Positions 47,754 to 64,000 of a DNA stretch of 64,000 bases are shown piece by piece. The translations under genes were made by a program, and so were the position numbers. Origin of the DNA: Parapristionchus giblindavisi (Eukaryota; Nematoda; Chromadorea; Rhabditida; Diplogasteridae). The notes below the pieces were generated by a model. That model made no database searches. It was given only the letters and a program-made list of their open reading frames with translations, and was not told where the DNA came from. Position 1 is the first letter of the stretch, and each line of letters starts with the position of its first letter. The stretch lies in contig CALSFV010000364.1 in the NCBI GenBank assembly GCA_943737045.1, positions 186,001 through 250,000 of the forward strand, in the 5' to 3' direction.

Positions 47754-48940
47754 TATATGAGGCCGTTTGCGAAAGAATCGAATAAAAGCAGTAAAATCTG
47801 GCACAGTCAAAAAAATGAAATTATGGGTATCGTGGTTCTCAAGGGTGCTGGTGACGATGGTCATGTTCATTTTGACCATAATTCCACCGTTGAGGCCAGA
47901 CGACGTCGCGTTGAAATCGTGATTTTAGTCATTTCTCTGCACCCGATGACGCTAAAATTACGAAACTATGCCGCCCGGTGAGGAATTTTATGGCGATCAC
48001 GCCTATGTAATTCGTTTTTCATCAAAAATTTTCATAATTTTCAAAAAGGTAACTTCTCTCAGCGGCAAAAGTAAGTTCTGTGAGATACATACATCGGACC
48101 GGAATCGCTTCACTAGCTCATAGAAAAAAAATCAGCCAATTTGCGCCCGAGACATTTGAGAAAATCAATTTTCAGTGTAATCATTTTGCCGTTGAAATGG
48201 CACAGTATTCTGGTCCAAGCCATTTTTCTTCGAAAGCAAGACAAAGGAGAGACCATTGTATTCGAGAGAGTTTGTATGTTGAGCGGTCGTTCTTGCTTTG
48301 AAAGTCATGAGAACGCTGTGATGGAGGCAAGAGGCGAGATAGTGTGGTGGTGAGAGAGAGTAGCTCTGGTATTTTGCCACTTAAAGTCTACTTAAACTAC
48401 GTCACAGACTTTAAGTATACTTTAAGTAAACTTTAAGTGAAAGAACATTTGACGAAATGCATTACAGTATACCACACCACTTTAAGTAGACTTACGTCTC
48501 ACTTTAAGTTTACTTAAAGTCTACTTAAAGTGGGAAAGTTTAAGTAGACTTTAAGTGGCAAAATACCAGAGAGAGAGGCTGGTGAGGAGACGAGGGAAGG
48601 GGTGGATGTGATTACCTCCCTTTCAACCTTCTCGCAGAACTTACTTTTGCCGTTGAGAGAAGTTCCATTTTTAAAAATTATGAAAATTTTTGATGAAAAA
48701 CGAATTACACAGGCGTGATCGCCATAAAATCCTGCCCTTGGGTGCATAGTCTGCAAATTTTAGCTTTCTCGGGTGGCGATAGATGACTAAAAACGCGATT
48801 TCAACGCGACCTCAACGGTAGCTCTATGTGCAAAATGAACATGACCATAGTCATCAGCACCTTTGAGAACCCCGATACACAAAATTTGATTTTTTCACTG
48901 TGCCGGCACTTAGTCGATTCTTACTCAGCGGCCTCATATA
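47754..48940. mobile_element. 1.19-kb inverted-repeat element with a nested MITE
   Basis: The ends TATATGAGGCCGTTTGCG and CGGCCTCATATA are inverted. About 300-bp arms (to about 48080 and from about 48640) match in reverse. The centre holds a CTCTGGTATTT element (48364-48571). Confidence 0.65.
48364..48571. mobile_element. CTCTGGTATTT MITE nested in a larger element
   Basis: It has perfect ends CTCTGGTATTTTGCCACTTA and the complement. The interior is made of ACTTTAAGTAGACTT units. Confidence 0.75.
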
Positions 48941-49058
48941 GTGTCGTTCAAAAGACGAGAAAAGAAAAGAATGTCAGAGAAAACCATCCTCGTTTTCAAC
49001 ACTCTCTTGTCTCATTTTCGTCTATGTTCGTTACTTTTGAACATAGCATAGCCAATGA

Positions 49059-49276
49059 TTGTCAGTCATGGAATCCCATATGTCAGTCAATAAATCGCAT
49101 ATGTCTTTCATGGAATCGCATATGTCAGTCATGGAATCCCATATGTCAGTCAATAAATCGCATATGTCTGTCATGGAATCGCATATGTCAGTCATGGAAT
49201 CCCATATGTCAGTCAATAAATCGCATATGTCTGTCATGGAATCGCATATGTCTGTCATGGAATCGCATATGTCTTG
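49059..49276. repeat. 21-bp minisatellite with 63-bp higher-order unit
   Basis: Units ATGTCAGTCATGGAATCCCAT and variants repeat about ten times, with a GTCAATAAATCGC variant every third copy. Long ORFs on both strands (MSVMESH, DICDSMT) are readings of the repeat. Confidence 0.8.
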
Positions 49277-49376
49277 TACATGTCACATTCACGAGCAAGC
49301 ACATATGTCTCGTTTAGTTGCTGCAACATAAAACGTAGACACTAAAGACATTTGAATGGCTGTGCGTGTACTTGAG

Positions 49377-49517
49377 AGTGGAGAGAGAGTGGAGATAGAG
49401 TGGAGATAGAGTGGAGAGGGAGAGGGAGAGAAGGAGAGGGAGAAGGAGAGATGGAGAGATGGAGAGGGAGAGGGAGAGCAGGAGAGGGAGAGAAGGAGAG
49501 GGAGAGAAGGAGAGGAG
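49377..49517. repeat. GGAGAG hexamer purine tract
   Basis: GGAGAGGGAGAGAAGGAGAG-type units. An opposite CCCTCT tract lies at 49737-49800. Confidence 0.8.
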
Positions 49518-49736
49518 CAGCAACAGAGGCATTGTTTCACTCTGAAAAATATCTTTTTCGGATGCTCAGAACATGTATTTCTCCGATTGACTCGCCTATC
49601 GCTGTTTTACACAAAATTCTAAAAGGCATAATATCCTTTAAGCGATTATGTTTTTTTTTTCCATTTTCTGAATTAATTAAAGTAAATTTCGTATTCATTC
49701 GCAGATCCTAACTACTCACTCATAATTATTTCATCT

Positions 49737-49802
49737 CTCCCTCCCTCTCCCTCTCCCTCTCCCTCTCCCTCTCCCTCTCCCTACCTCTCCCTCTCCCACT
49801 CT
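49737..49802. repeat. CCCTCT hexamer tract
   Basis: Nearly pure CCCTCT units, about ten copies. It is complementary in sense to the tract at 49377-49517. Confidence 0.85.
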
Positions 49803-49914
49803 CTCCTACAATTCTTTATCCTCCATCCACCGCTCATAATATATCTGAAATGCACACTGGGATAAGAGTGTGGTGGGTCTTAATGGTGGAGTCTGAAATT
49901 TTAATTTATTTAAA

Positions 49915-50215
49915 TGCGCTCCCCGACCTAATTTGAAACATTCCGCTTTGGCCACACTCTCTCGTTTTCTTTGTCAGCGAGAGAATATTGTAAATGCGGA
50001 TAGTAAAATTAGCCTGGGGTGTGCCTTTAAAGGGAGAGTGACCTCCCTCACTGGCCTCTTCATTCCGCACACTATTCTCTGTTCCCCAACAACGAGAGAT
50101 CGTAGACCGTTGAAGAGACCGTTGACGAGGGTTTCGGTCCCTTTAAAGCGACACCGCAAGCTAATTTGTAACTCTCCGCTCTTGCAATGCTTCCTCCGTT
50201 TCTTGGTCTGTGCTC
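49915..50215. mobile_element. Chain of family A, B and A palindromes
   Basis: Family A (49915-50035) is followed through GCCTTTAAAGGGAGAGTGAC by family B. CCCTTTAAAGCGACACCGCA then leads into a further family-A half. Each junction shares one tip. Confidence 0.7.
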
Positions 50216-50269
50216 TCTCACTTTATCGTGATCTCTCTCTTTTTCGCTATAACTTTTTCCCTGTTGCAC

Positions 50270-50435
50270 CATGGCCGCTCTCGAAACTCTGTGAGTCATC
50301 ACTACAACTGCCACCGTGCCAAAACCGAAATCGCCTTATGCGACGGAAATCCATCTACTCATTTTCTGCCCTTATATATCATCCCTTCTCATTGTATTTT
50401 ATGGAACAAATCAATAAATAAATAAATAAATAACT
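50270..50435 (+). mobile_element. LINE 3' UTR and tail
   Basis: It carries CCGAAATCGCCTTATGCGACGG (50325-50346), matching the tail at 52660, and ends in (AAAT)n. No polymerase sequence remains. Confidence 0.5.
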
Positions 50436-50729
50436 CTGGTGGTCAATGCATACTAATCTCACTCCAGTAACTAGTAGATTCATTATAATGCATCATTCCA
50501 AAAGTTAACAAAAAATAAAAGAAATGCAGAGCAAACTCTTCTTATTCTACTTCTAAGCAACTATCGAAGACTTCTCTTTATCCCTTTCTCTTTATATTTG
50601 TTTAATATTACCATATAATATTCGTGAAATCCGATAGTCCCCCCTTATCCCTAACGAAGAAGAGACGTCCATGCAAATATTGTTATGATCTGTCTTTGAC
50701 GGGCTTTCGCCTCTTTCCTTTTGTGATTG

Positions 50730-50878
50730 CCTCTCCCTCTCCCTCTCCCTCTCTCTCCCTCTCTCTCTCTCTCTCTGTCTCTCTCTCCCTCTCCCTCTCC
50801 CTCTCCCTCTCCCTCTCCTTCTCCATCTCCCTCTCCCTCTCCCTCTCCCTCTCCCTCTCCCTCTCCTTCTTTCTGCCT
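50730..50878. repeat. CCCTCT hexamer tract
   Basis: CCCTCT units with a (CT)n centre. A shorter similar tract is at 46972-47032. Confidence 0.85.
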
Positions 50879-51131
50879 CTAGGCAGCAAGTAAATTGGCT
50901 AAATTGGCGACTTCCCCTCCTCTCCCTCTCTCCTTTCTCCTTCTTCGTTTTCTTATTCGACTTCTCATCATGAATTCCTCTACTTGTTCGCTCATGTCTA
51001 TTTTACATTTTTCTATTGCATTATTAATTTTCCTTTTTAAGTTGTAATTTCACTATAGATATTCCTATTAATTATTACTTCTATATCTGTCTGAGTACTG
51101 ATATTCATAGTTTTAGTTGGATAATACGTTG

Positions 51132-51256
51132 AAGGGAGCGTTACCTCTGTCAATGGTCTCTTCATTGTGCACACTATTTCACTGTTCTCTAACAACGGGA
51201 GAGCATTGCGCGTCGCAGAGACCATTAAGAGAGGAGAGGTTACGCTCCTTTTAAAG
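51132..51256. mobile_element. Family-B TTAA palindrome
   Basis: GAAGGGAGCGTTACCTCTGT opens it and GGTTACGCTCCTTTTAA closes it. Confidence 0.7.
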
Positions 51257-51469
51257 TAGGTCCGAAGAAGACCCTCCGGACCGAATAAACAAAACAGCTG
51301 TCCTTAGCACGTTTGATCGTTTTCGTGAATGGGGAAAAATTCTCTTAAGAAGATGCTGGCATTAAATCCCCCCCCCCCCTCTGCGCCTGACTTTCTCTTT
51401 TGCACAAAATTATGAGCAGATGAAATTGTGATTGTAAAAACACAAGCACATGCATTAAAGACATACTGA

Positions 51470-51570
51470 TTTGAGCCTCTCCACTCTGGTTGAACTCTCT
51501 CGTAGACAAAGAAAGCGCTCCCTGGGCACACAGAGCGAGAATAGTTTCAAATTAGCTCGGGGTGTTCAAA
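51470..51570. mobile_element. Family-A TTAA palindrome
   Basis: CCTCTCCACTCTGGTTGAAC, CTCTCGTAGACAAAGAAAGC and TTCAAATTAGCTCGGGGTGT are present. One arm has an insertion. Confidence 0.6.
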
Positions 51571-51889
51571 GGGGGGCTTTAACGCCAACAAGATTCCCGT
51601 TCTCTTGTCTTATTTCTGTATATCATCTAACGTAAAATACGCGCATGGGGCAATTTTCGTGTTGTTCAAAGGTGAACGAGAAAAATCTCCACTTTTTCGA
51701 CACTCTCTCGACCTTTTTCGCTTCGTTTCTTTTTATTTTGGGATTTTTAGACACCACAAATGAAATATGTTTCAATTCCATTACTTGAAGGACTATGTCA
51801 CGAGCTTCTCAATGTTTCTCTTTTTCCATAAACCCAAAAAAATTATAACTAGTCAATTATTTACTGTGAAAGTCATAACGACGCTCTCG

Positions 51890-52012
51890 AAATTAGAGGT
51901 GCACTCTGAGCTAGTAGTACTCCCCGCTCTGGTTGTACTCTCTCGCAGATAAAGAGTGAGAGAGCATTGCCAAAGTGGAGAGTTCCAAATTAGCTTTGGG
52001 TGTGCATTTCAG
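51890..52012. mobile_element. Family-A TTAA palindrome
   Basis: GAGGTGCACTCTGAGCTAGT opens it and TTAGCTTTGGGTGTGC is near the end. Confidence 0.6.
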
Positions 52013-52119
52013 CGCTCCTCTCTCTCTTTTGTCTATCTCTCTCACTCACTTTTAATCTATCACTTATGTATGGCTAACAGTTTTAATAGATCTTAAAAAA
52101 TATGTAAAATAAGACCAAT

Positions 52120-52750
52120 TCTAGAATAAGACCAAAAAAATATGTAAATTATATAAGACCAATTCTTGAATCATGTCCTATTATCTGGAATCCCACCCTT
52201 AAATACCTGACCAATTCAATAGAAAGTGTACAAAGAAATTTCACATATAGACTTTTTGCTAAATGCAAACTTGCTCCCTTACCTTTAACGAACGCAACGC
52301 TTTTCTTCAACTCCCCACATTAGAATATAGAAGAGCCATCCGTGATCTCCAATTTCTCCATAGCACAGTACATAACTATTCTTTATTTGACTCCTCTCAC
52401 TTATATTATATTGATTGTAATAGAATTAGCCATCGTTATAGGATATCACTACCTTTTTGTATTCCCAAATCCCTTTCCACTTGTGCCTCTAGATCTCTGT
52501 CCACGTGGAACTCCCTCACCCAAGAGCTTGTCTCTTCCCCTCCCCATATATTCCGTGCAGGGATACTAAATTTGCCCCCTCACAATATTATAACTCAATC
52601 TCGTATTCGTCCTTAATATCATTGTTCAGCTAAAGCTGCCACTCCCCAACCGAAATCGCTTAAGCGACGGAACTCCATCACTCCCTTATTGCTTCATTCA
52701 TTCATTATTCTTGATTTTAACTGATGGATAAAGAAAGAAAGAAATAAAAA
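52120..52750 (+). mobile_element. CR1/Jockey-like LINE reverse transcriptase C-terminal fragment
   Basis: The first frame reads SIESVQRNFTYRLFAKCK. After a frame break the next frame (52263-52616) reads LPTLEYRRAIRDLQFLHS and ends with RSLSTWNSLTQELV. This is the standard order of motifs after the polymerase domain of these LINEs. A 3' UTR with CCGAAATCGCTTAAGCGACGG (positions 52660-52680) and a GAAA-repeat tail follows. The frame break and truncation make it inactive. Confidence 0.7.
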
Positions 52751-53504
52751 TAAAAATCACTTATAAAAATCACTTGAACAATTTGCACGAGAGAACCCAC
52801 AATGACTATTACTTTTTTGCATCGTTCTGAATCAAGAATTTATACCAAATCAGAGCGACGACGGTCAGACGGGTTAGGTGTGAGGAAGTGGAGTGATCAT
52901 CAAGAGGAAGACTAGAGTGCAGAGGAAATATTTGGTCCAAGAGTTGCGCCTTTGCACCCGTTATCTCGGTATTTGCCACAGATTCGACATTTTACAATTT
53001 TTACTCATACAGTAACAACGAAAAAAGGGTGTTTAAAAACTAAAGTCAGAAATGTGATAGGAATATTCAAATTCTCGTTCCACGTACCATATTTCGTTGT
53101 GTTCTGTTAAATGTTTCACATAACGAAAGGAAGATAAATAAATAAACAAACACGACACTATACTCTCTAGCTTTCTCTCATTTACTCATGCTCTCTCTCT
53201 TTAGCTCGTCCTGCTTAATTTGCATACTTTCTTCACATCCTTTCTTTTCTCGATTAATCTTAAAAGAATCTTTATAGGATCCTCAATCCTCTTCTCTCTC
53301 TCTCTCAGTCTTTCCATCTATATTACAAAGAGTTGAAGGAGCGGAGTTTCAAATTACGCGGGAATACTAATTTGATGGAATAGATAAATATATGCAACAG
53401 TCTCTACATCATGCCTGAAAACTGTTATATATTGCAGGAGCTTTAGAATCTAAGTAGGATTTTCATCAGAAATCCGTCTAAGGAAGCAAAAATGCTTAAT
53501 GAAC

Positions 53505-53615
53505 ACTTTAAAAGAGCATCCCTAGCTGATTTGTCTTCGTTCTTAGACAAAGAAAGCGAGAGAGTGTGGATAAAGCTGAGACCTTCAAATTAGCTCGAGG
53601 TGTTCCTTTAATAAT
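53505..53615. mobile_element. Family-A TTAA palindrome
   Basis: TTTAAAAGAGCATCCCTAGC and TTAGCTCGAGGTGTTCCTTT mark the ends. Confidence 0.6.
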
Positions 53616-53844
53616 CTTCTTCTGCTCCTCCTCTCATCTTACATTCTTTTCATGCCTGGTAAACAAAAATATTTCTCAGCACCTCTGTTATAGGGGGGGA
53701 GGAGGAGGAGGCTTCGCTTCGTCTTCTTCGCTTTTATATATTATCTACTCGAGTAGAACATCTTTTCACTCATTTCGCTTCTTCTTTTTCTTCTTCTTAC
53801 ACTCTCACTTCATCTTCCCCATATAGAAAAAAAAGAGTTAAAGG

Positions 53845-54078
53845 CGCGTCTTTGCTATTTTTACTCTCCACTCTGGCAACACTCTCTCGTAGGCAGAGTA
53901 AACGAGAGAGTGTAGCTAGCTACCACCCCAGATGTGTAATACTCGAAACAGAAGACCTATATTTAACACTTTTTTTGGGGTTGCACACTCGAGCTAATTT
54001 TGCTCTCATCTGGCGACACTTTCTCTCGTAGACAAAGAGCTGAGAGTTTCAAATTAGCTTTCGGTACGCCTTTAACAC
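53845..54078. mobile_element. Two family-A palindromes, both eroded
   Basis: The first has CACTCTGGCAACACTCTCTC and ACGAGAGAGTGTAGC. The second has GAGCTAATTTTGCTCTCATC and CAAATTAGCTTTCGGTACG. Confidence 0.55.
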
Positions 54079-54500
54079 TTTATAGGTGTTATCCCTTCCA
54101 GCTGTAGTTTAGTTTTACACTTTATTCTCTATGTGCCCTCTCTTTCCTTGTCCCCCCCCCCTCCCCTGCCCTTCCTTCCTTCCTTCCTTTATTCATCCGA
54201 CTCGAACAACTTTTCAATAGAGTTATGCCAATCAGGCGAGAGAGAGAGGGAGCGAGGTCTTTTCTATTCGTTCTCGGATTTATGCGTCTATTCAGTGAGA
54301 ATTTGGGGGCTCTCTCAATCGTAACAATGGATTTCCGAGCGAAATTGTGTAATATCATTTCTATTCTACACATTGCGCATGATGTTATGGATATAGCGAC
54401 AGAAACACCATAAGGCACCATTATTAATTTAAAATATGTTAACATTTTCTAGTTTTAATATTAACGCGCTTTTATATCATAGATTACTTACTTATGGCTC

Positions 54501-54840
54501 GTTAAAAAATAGTGGAAAACCGAAATCGGCGACTTTCCACCCGTTAAAAAAGTACCCGGAAAGTCGAAAATGGAAACACGAAATTTGAATTCGCGCGCGC
54601 TCAAAGAGGTGCGGGAATTCAAATTCCGACTTTCCGTCACCGATTTTTAGCAGTGAATGGAAATTCTTTAACTTCCTTCTTGCTAAAAATGGAATCCGCG
54701 AAAATTCGCTGTCGGAATTTGAATTCCCGCACCTCTTTGCGCGCGCGCGAATTCAAATTTCGTGTTTCCATTATCGACTTTCCGGGTACTTTTTTAACGG
54801 GTGGAAAGTCGCCGATTTCGGTTTTCCACTATTTTTTAAC
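54501..54840. mobile_element. Palindromic element with ~130-bp near-perfect arms
   Basis: GTTAAAAAATAGTGGAAAAC opens it and the exact complement closes it. The arms include CCCGGAAAGTCGA and GAATTCGCGCGCGC blocks. Only about 70 bp lie between them. Confidence 0.75.
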
Positions 54841-55719
54841 ATAGTTACTTAGTAGATCCGACTTCGACGGCTAATGCCGCGCGGATCACATCCCTCCATT
54901 TGCTTCTATCGCGAGCGCGCGTGGTCCAGTGTTGATAGGGTTCTCGGTTAGACGTACTATATGACATCTTGGCGTATTCCTCAATTGAGTCCCTCCATCT
55001 AGCTGGAGGTCGACCTGGAGAGATTTGTATCATATAAAAATATATGTATCATCTCGAAAGAGTGTGCTGTGCTTATCAATGTCAAAGCTTTCTTGTAGAC
55101 AAGGTGCTATATTCTCTTTTTATCTGTTATTTCAAATGTTTTCGCATCTTATTGATGTATGATAAATTAAATTAAAATTAAATTAAATATTCACAAACAA
55201 TGTCTGAAACTGAATGGAAATGACACATTTTCAATCCCATATGCAGCTGAAATTTTGTTGATACTGCCAGAGAGAAGGCACCTTCCTCCTTTTGACGAAA
55301 ATACATGGAATCGTCCGTGTAACAGTACTTTTTGGACACCCTGTATAATATATGTCAAAAGTATATATCAAAATATTCGTATTCGCTAAATTTCCACTAT
55401 AGAGCTTAATGTAATCATTAGTTGTCATATACCTGTTGTGTCATCGTAATTTACGTAATTCAACACGATATCAATTGTTCACTATTTCTAGATATTCTTA
55501 TAACGCATAAATTTATTATTATTGTTTATTGTAAATGAGGAACACTTACAAAATTGCTGGCGCTGTTTATGCTTCCCTTAGATAGTGTATATTAGATTTA
55601 TTCGCTGTTATTCATTCTTTCGTGGATTCCTATAGGAAAGATCTATAATAATAATTATTGCAATTAAGTTTACAGTCGATTTACCAGACTCGTCATTATC
55701 TTTCTTGCTAGGCTCGACG

Positions 55720-56665
55720 TACAGGGTGGGGATTAATTATTGTGACACTGTATAAAACGGAATATCTTTTTTCAAAAAAATCGAGTTCCATTCAAATGTA
55801 TACCAAATAATCTTCAAACATCTGGGAATACAATAAAACAATCATTGCCCGATTCTGCATCCATTGGGCTTGATGACGTCCTTGAGACGGGAGGGGTACG
55901 CCTCTCTCAATACACGCTGGTAGGGCAGACCCTCATGATCGTGTTCTCCGATGAGGAGCTGTTCATCGTGCAAGCCACCTATAATCCTCAGAGTCACCGA
56001 GTGCTTACTACGGACCCTCAGCTTGTTCACTGCAATGGTCGGATTGTCCATACCACCTCCCAAGCCTTATAAACTAATGGTTTTGACCAGGACGTGCAAC
56101 TCCGTAAAGACACACCTGCTTTTTGTGACTCCTGGTGCCAAGATCAAAAAAGCATGCTATTTACAGAAGATAGTCAAGGACACCCAGCTCCCATGGAGCC
56201 GTTCCCACTTCGGAAATTCATCGTGGGCCTTAGAGCATGATGGAAAGTTAGTTTATATGGTAAAGTTCGTTAAGGCGTGGTGAAAGGCGCAGTTTCTCGG
56301 CTTCACTCGAGGAGTTTTGTGGCTGCCTCCTCGCCCGATCTCAGTTCCCTGGTCTACTCAGTGTGAGGCACCTTGGAGGGTAGATCCTGCGCTACTCCCC
56401 ACCCAAATCTTGGGTCCGTGAAGAAAGCCTTGGAGGCGGAGTGGTCGAAGATGGACACCACCTACCTGCGTGTTTTGACAAACGCGTACCTCTCCCTTCT
56501 CAATGACCTCATCAAGACCAATGGAGGCAGAATCGAGATATTATTGTTTTATTATTTTCCCAGATGGCTGAAGACTATCAGGTAAATGTTTGAACGGAAC
56601 TCGATTTTTTTGAAAAAAAAATATTTCGTTTTTACGGTGTCACAATAATTAATCCCCACCCTGTA
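55720..56665 (+). mobile_element. Decayed Tc1/mariner (IS630-type) transposon
   Basis: The inverted ends are TACAGGGTGGGGATTAATTA and the matching TTAATCCCCACCCTGTA with TA tips. Transposase remnants in shifting frames are MIVFSDEELFIVQATYNPQ (first catalytic Asp region), then VTPGAKIKKACYLQKIVKD, WALEHDGK, and near the 3' end NLGSVKKALEAEWSKM and LLNDLIKTNGGRIE. The last segment also exists as an inverted copy at the left end (55845-55915). Frame breaks and missing pieces make it inactive. It lies in front of the channel start. Confidence 0.8.
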
Positions 56666-56727
56666 AATATTGCTAGCCAAAAAAAGTGCGAGTTAGAGTG
56701 ATTTAAGACCTTAATTTAACCTTAATA

Positions 56728-56856
56728 TCTTAAAGCGACACCCCAAGCTAATTTGAAACTTTCCGCTCTGGCCACACTCTCACGCTTTCTTTATCTACGA
56801 TAGAGTATTGCCAATTCGGAGAGTAAAATTAGCTTGGGGTGTGCCTTTAAAGTGAT
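56728..56856. mobile_element. Family-A TTAA palindrome upstream of the channel start
   Basis: CTTAAAGCGACACCCCAAGC and AGCTTGGGGTGTGCCTTTAA are the ends. It splits a TTAAG-rich stretch just before channel exon 1. Confidence 0.75.
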
Positions 56857-56943
56857 TTAAGGCCCTAATTTGACCTTAATATCTTAAGTATCCACCTTAA
56901 CCTGTTTCTTGCAGCTTGCAAGGCGGCGACTCTCTCGTCAGCG

Positions 56944-63526
<6,583 letters not shown>

Positions 63527-64000
63527 GTTAGTTAGAATAATGTATTTATTTATTACTTCAAATGCACACAAAGAGGCCAAATTTGTCCGGTCTCCGGTTT
63601 GTTTTATCAAATGAATTCTTTTTGTTGTCAGTAAATAAGCTGGAATAACAAATCAAACAATAACATTTTAATATTTAATTATACTTAATATATATATATA
63701 TATTTTATCTACATGCACACGCATGCAACGACACATGAAAATAAGTATGATCAAAAATAAATAGGTGATGATAATGACTTCACTGTCTAGAAGAAGGAAA
63801 TAAGTGAAAGGTGACTTAACCCTATATTTCATCACATAAACAAAATTGACCATAAGCAAAATATAGCCGACAGGTTTATGAACCAGGGGTGTGCGGCAAC
63901 TGAGTTGCCGATTGCCGGAATTGCCGACATTTGATTGCCGAAATTGATTGCCGGCAACGGCAACCATTTATGAAAAATTTCCGAAATAAAATTCAATCAA

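Noticed and set aside
49059..49276. CRISPR-like array
   Set aside because: Units are directly adjacent 21-mers with no spacers, in a eukaryotic genome.
48826..49331. Long ORFs of repeated SWNRICQ or MSVMESH units
   Set aside because: They are produced by the 21-bp minisatellite and have no splice or start context.
49933..50421. 162-codon ORF
   Set aside because: It runs through a chain of family A and B palindromes and a LINE tail.

Overview
The window is eukaryotic, and the genes point to a nematode. Exons are about 40-240 nt, split by many short introns with GT..AG borders, and no gene runs as one long ORF. The species cannot be named from sequence. Two protein families are recognised securely. 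(i) A STAT transcription factor lies on the minus strand (11455 to 200) and runs off the left edge. (ii) A NALCN/NCA-type sodium-leak channel lies on the plus strand (56944 to 63526) and runs off the right edge. I joined 19 channel exons by hand. They keep one reading frame through domain I and into the domain II pore.

Between them lies repeat-rich sequence with a second, broken channel copy on the minus strand. It includes a perfect domain II pore exon (33929-33792), the domain III S6 exon (25831-25733), domain IV pieces with a Trp-to-stop change and frame breaks, and C-terminal pieces down to about 17474. One domain IV exon is split by a 564-bp insertion with a perfect 8-bp target duplication. 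A third scrap, from the domain I S4 exon, lies at 43674-43762 on the plus strand. Interspersed are a small three-exon gene of unknown function (27273-28025), a C3HC4 RING-finger gene (28911-29532), and a gene for a two-TM protein with a Pro/Thr/Ala- and then Lys/Glu-rich tail (32314-30726, minus).

Most remaining sequence is mobile-element debris. It includes two very abundant palindromic ~120-bp families ending in TTTAAAGG. It also has foldback elements of 0.3-1.3 kb, hAT-like elements with 8-bp duplications, a decayed Tc1/mariner transposon, a tRNA-headed SINE, LINE 3' ends, minisatellites and purine/pyrimidine tracts. Stretches not listed show no coding, RNA or repeat signal that I could support; the larger ones have their own entries. 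No standard rRNA, intact tRNA or CRISPR array was seen.

The two intact regulatory/signalling genes do not form an operon. They are far apart, point outward, and are each cut by the window edge.
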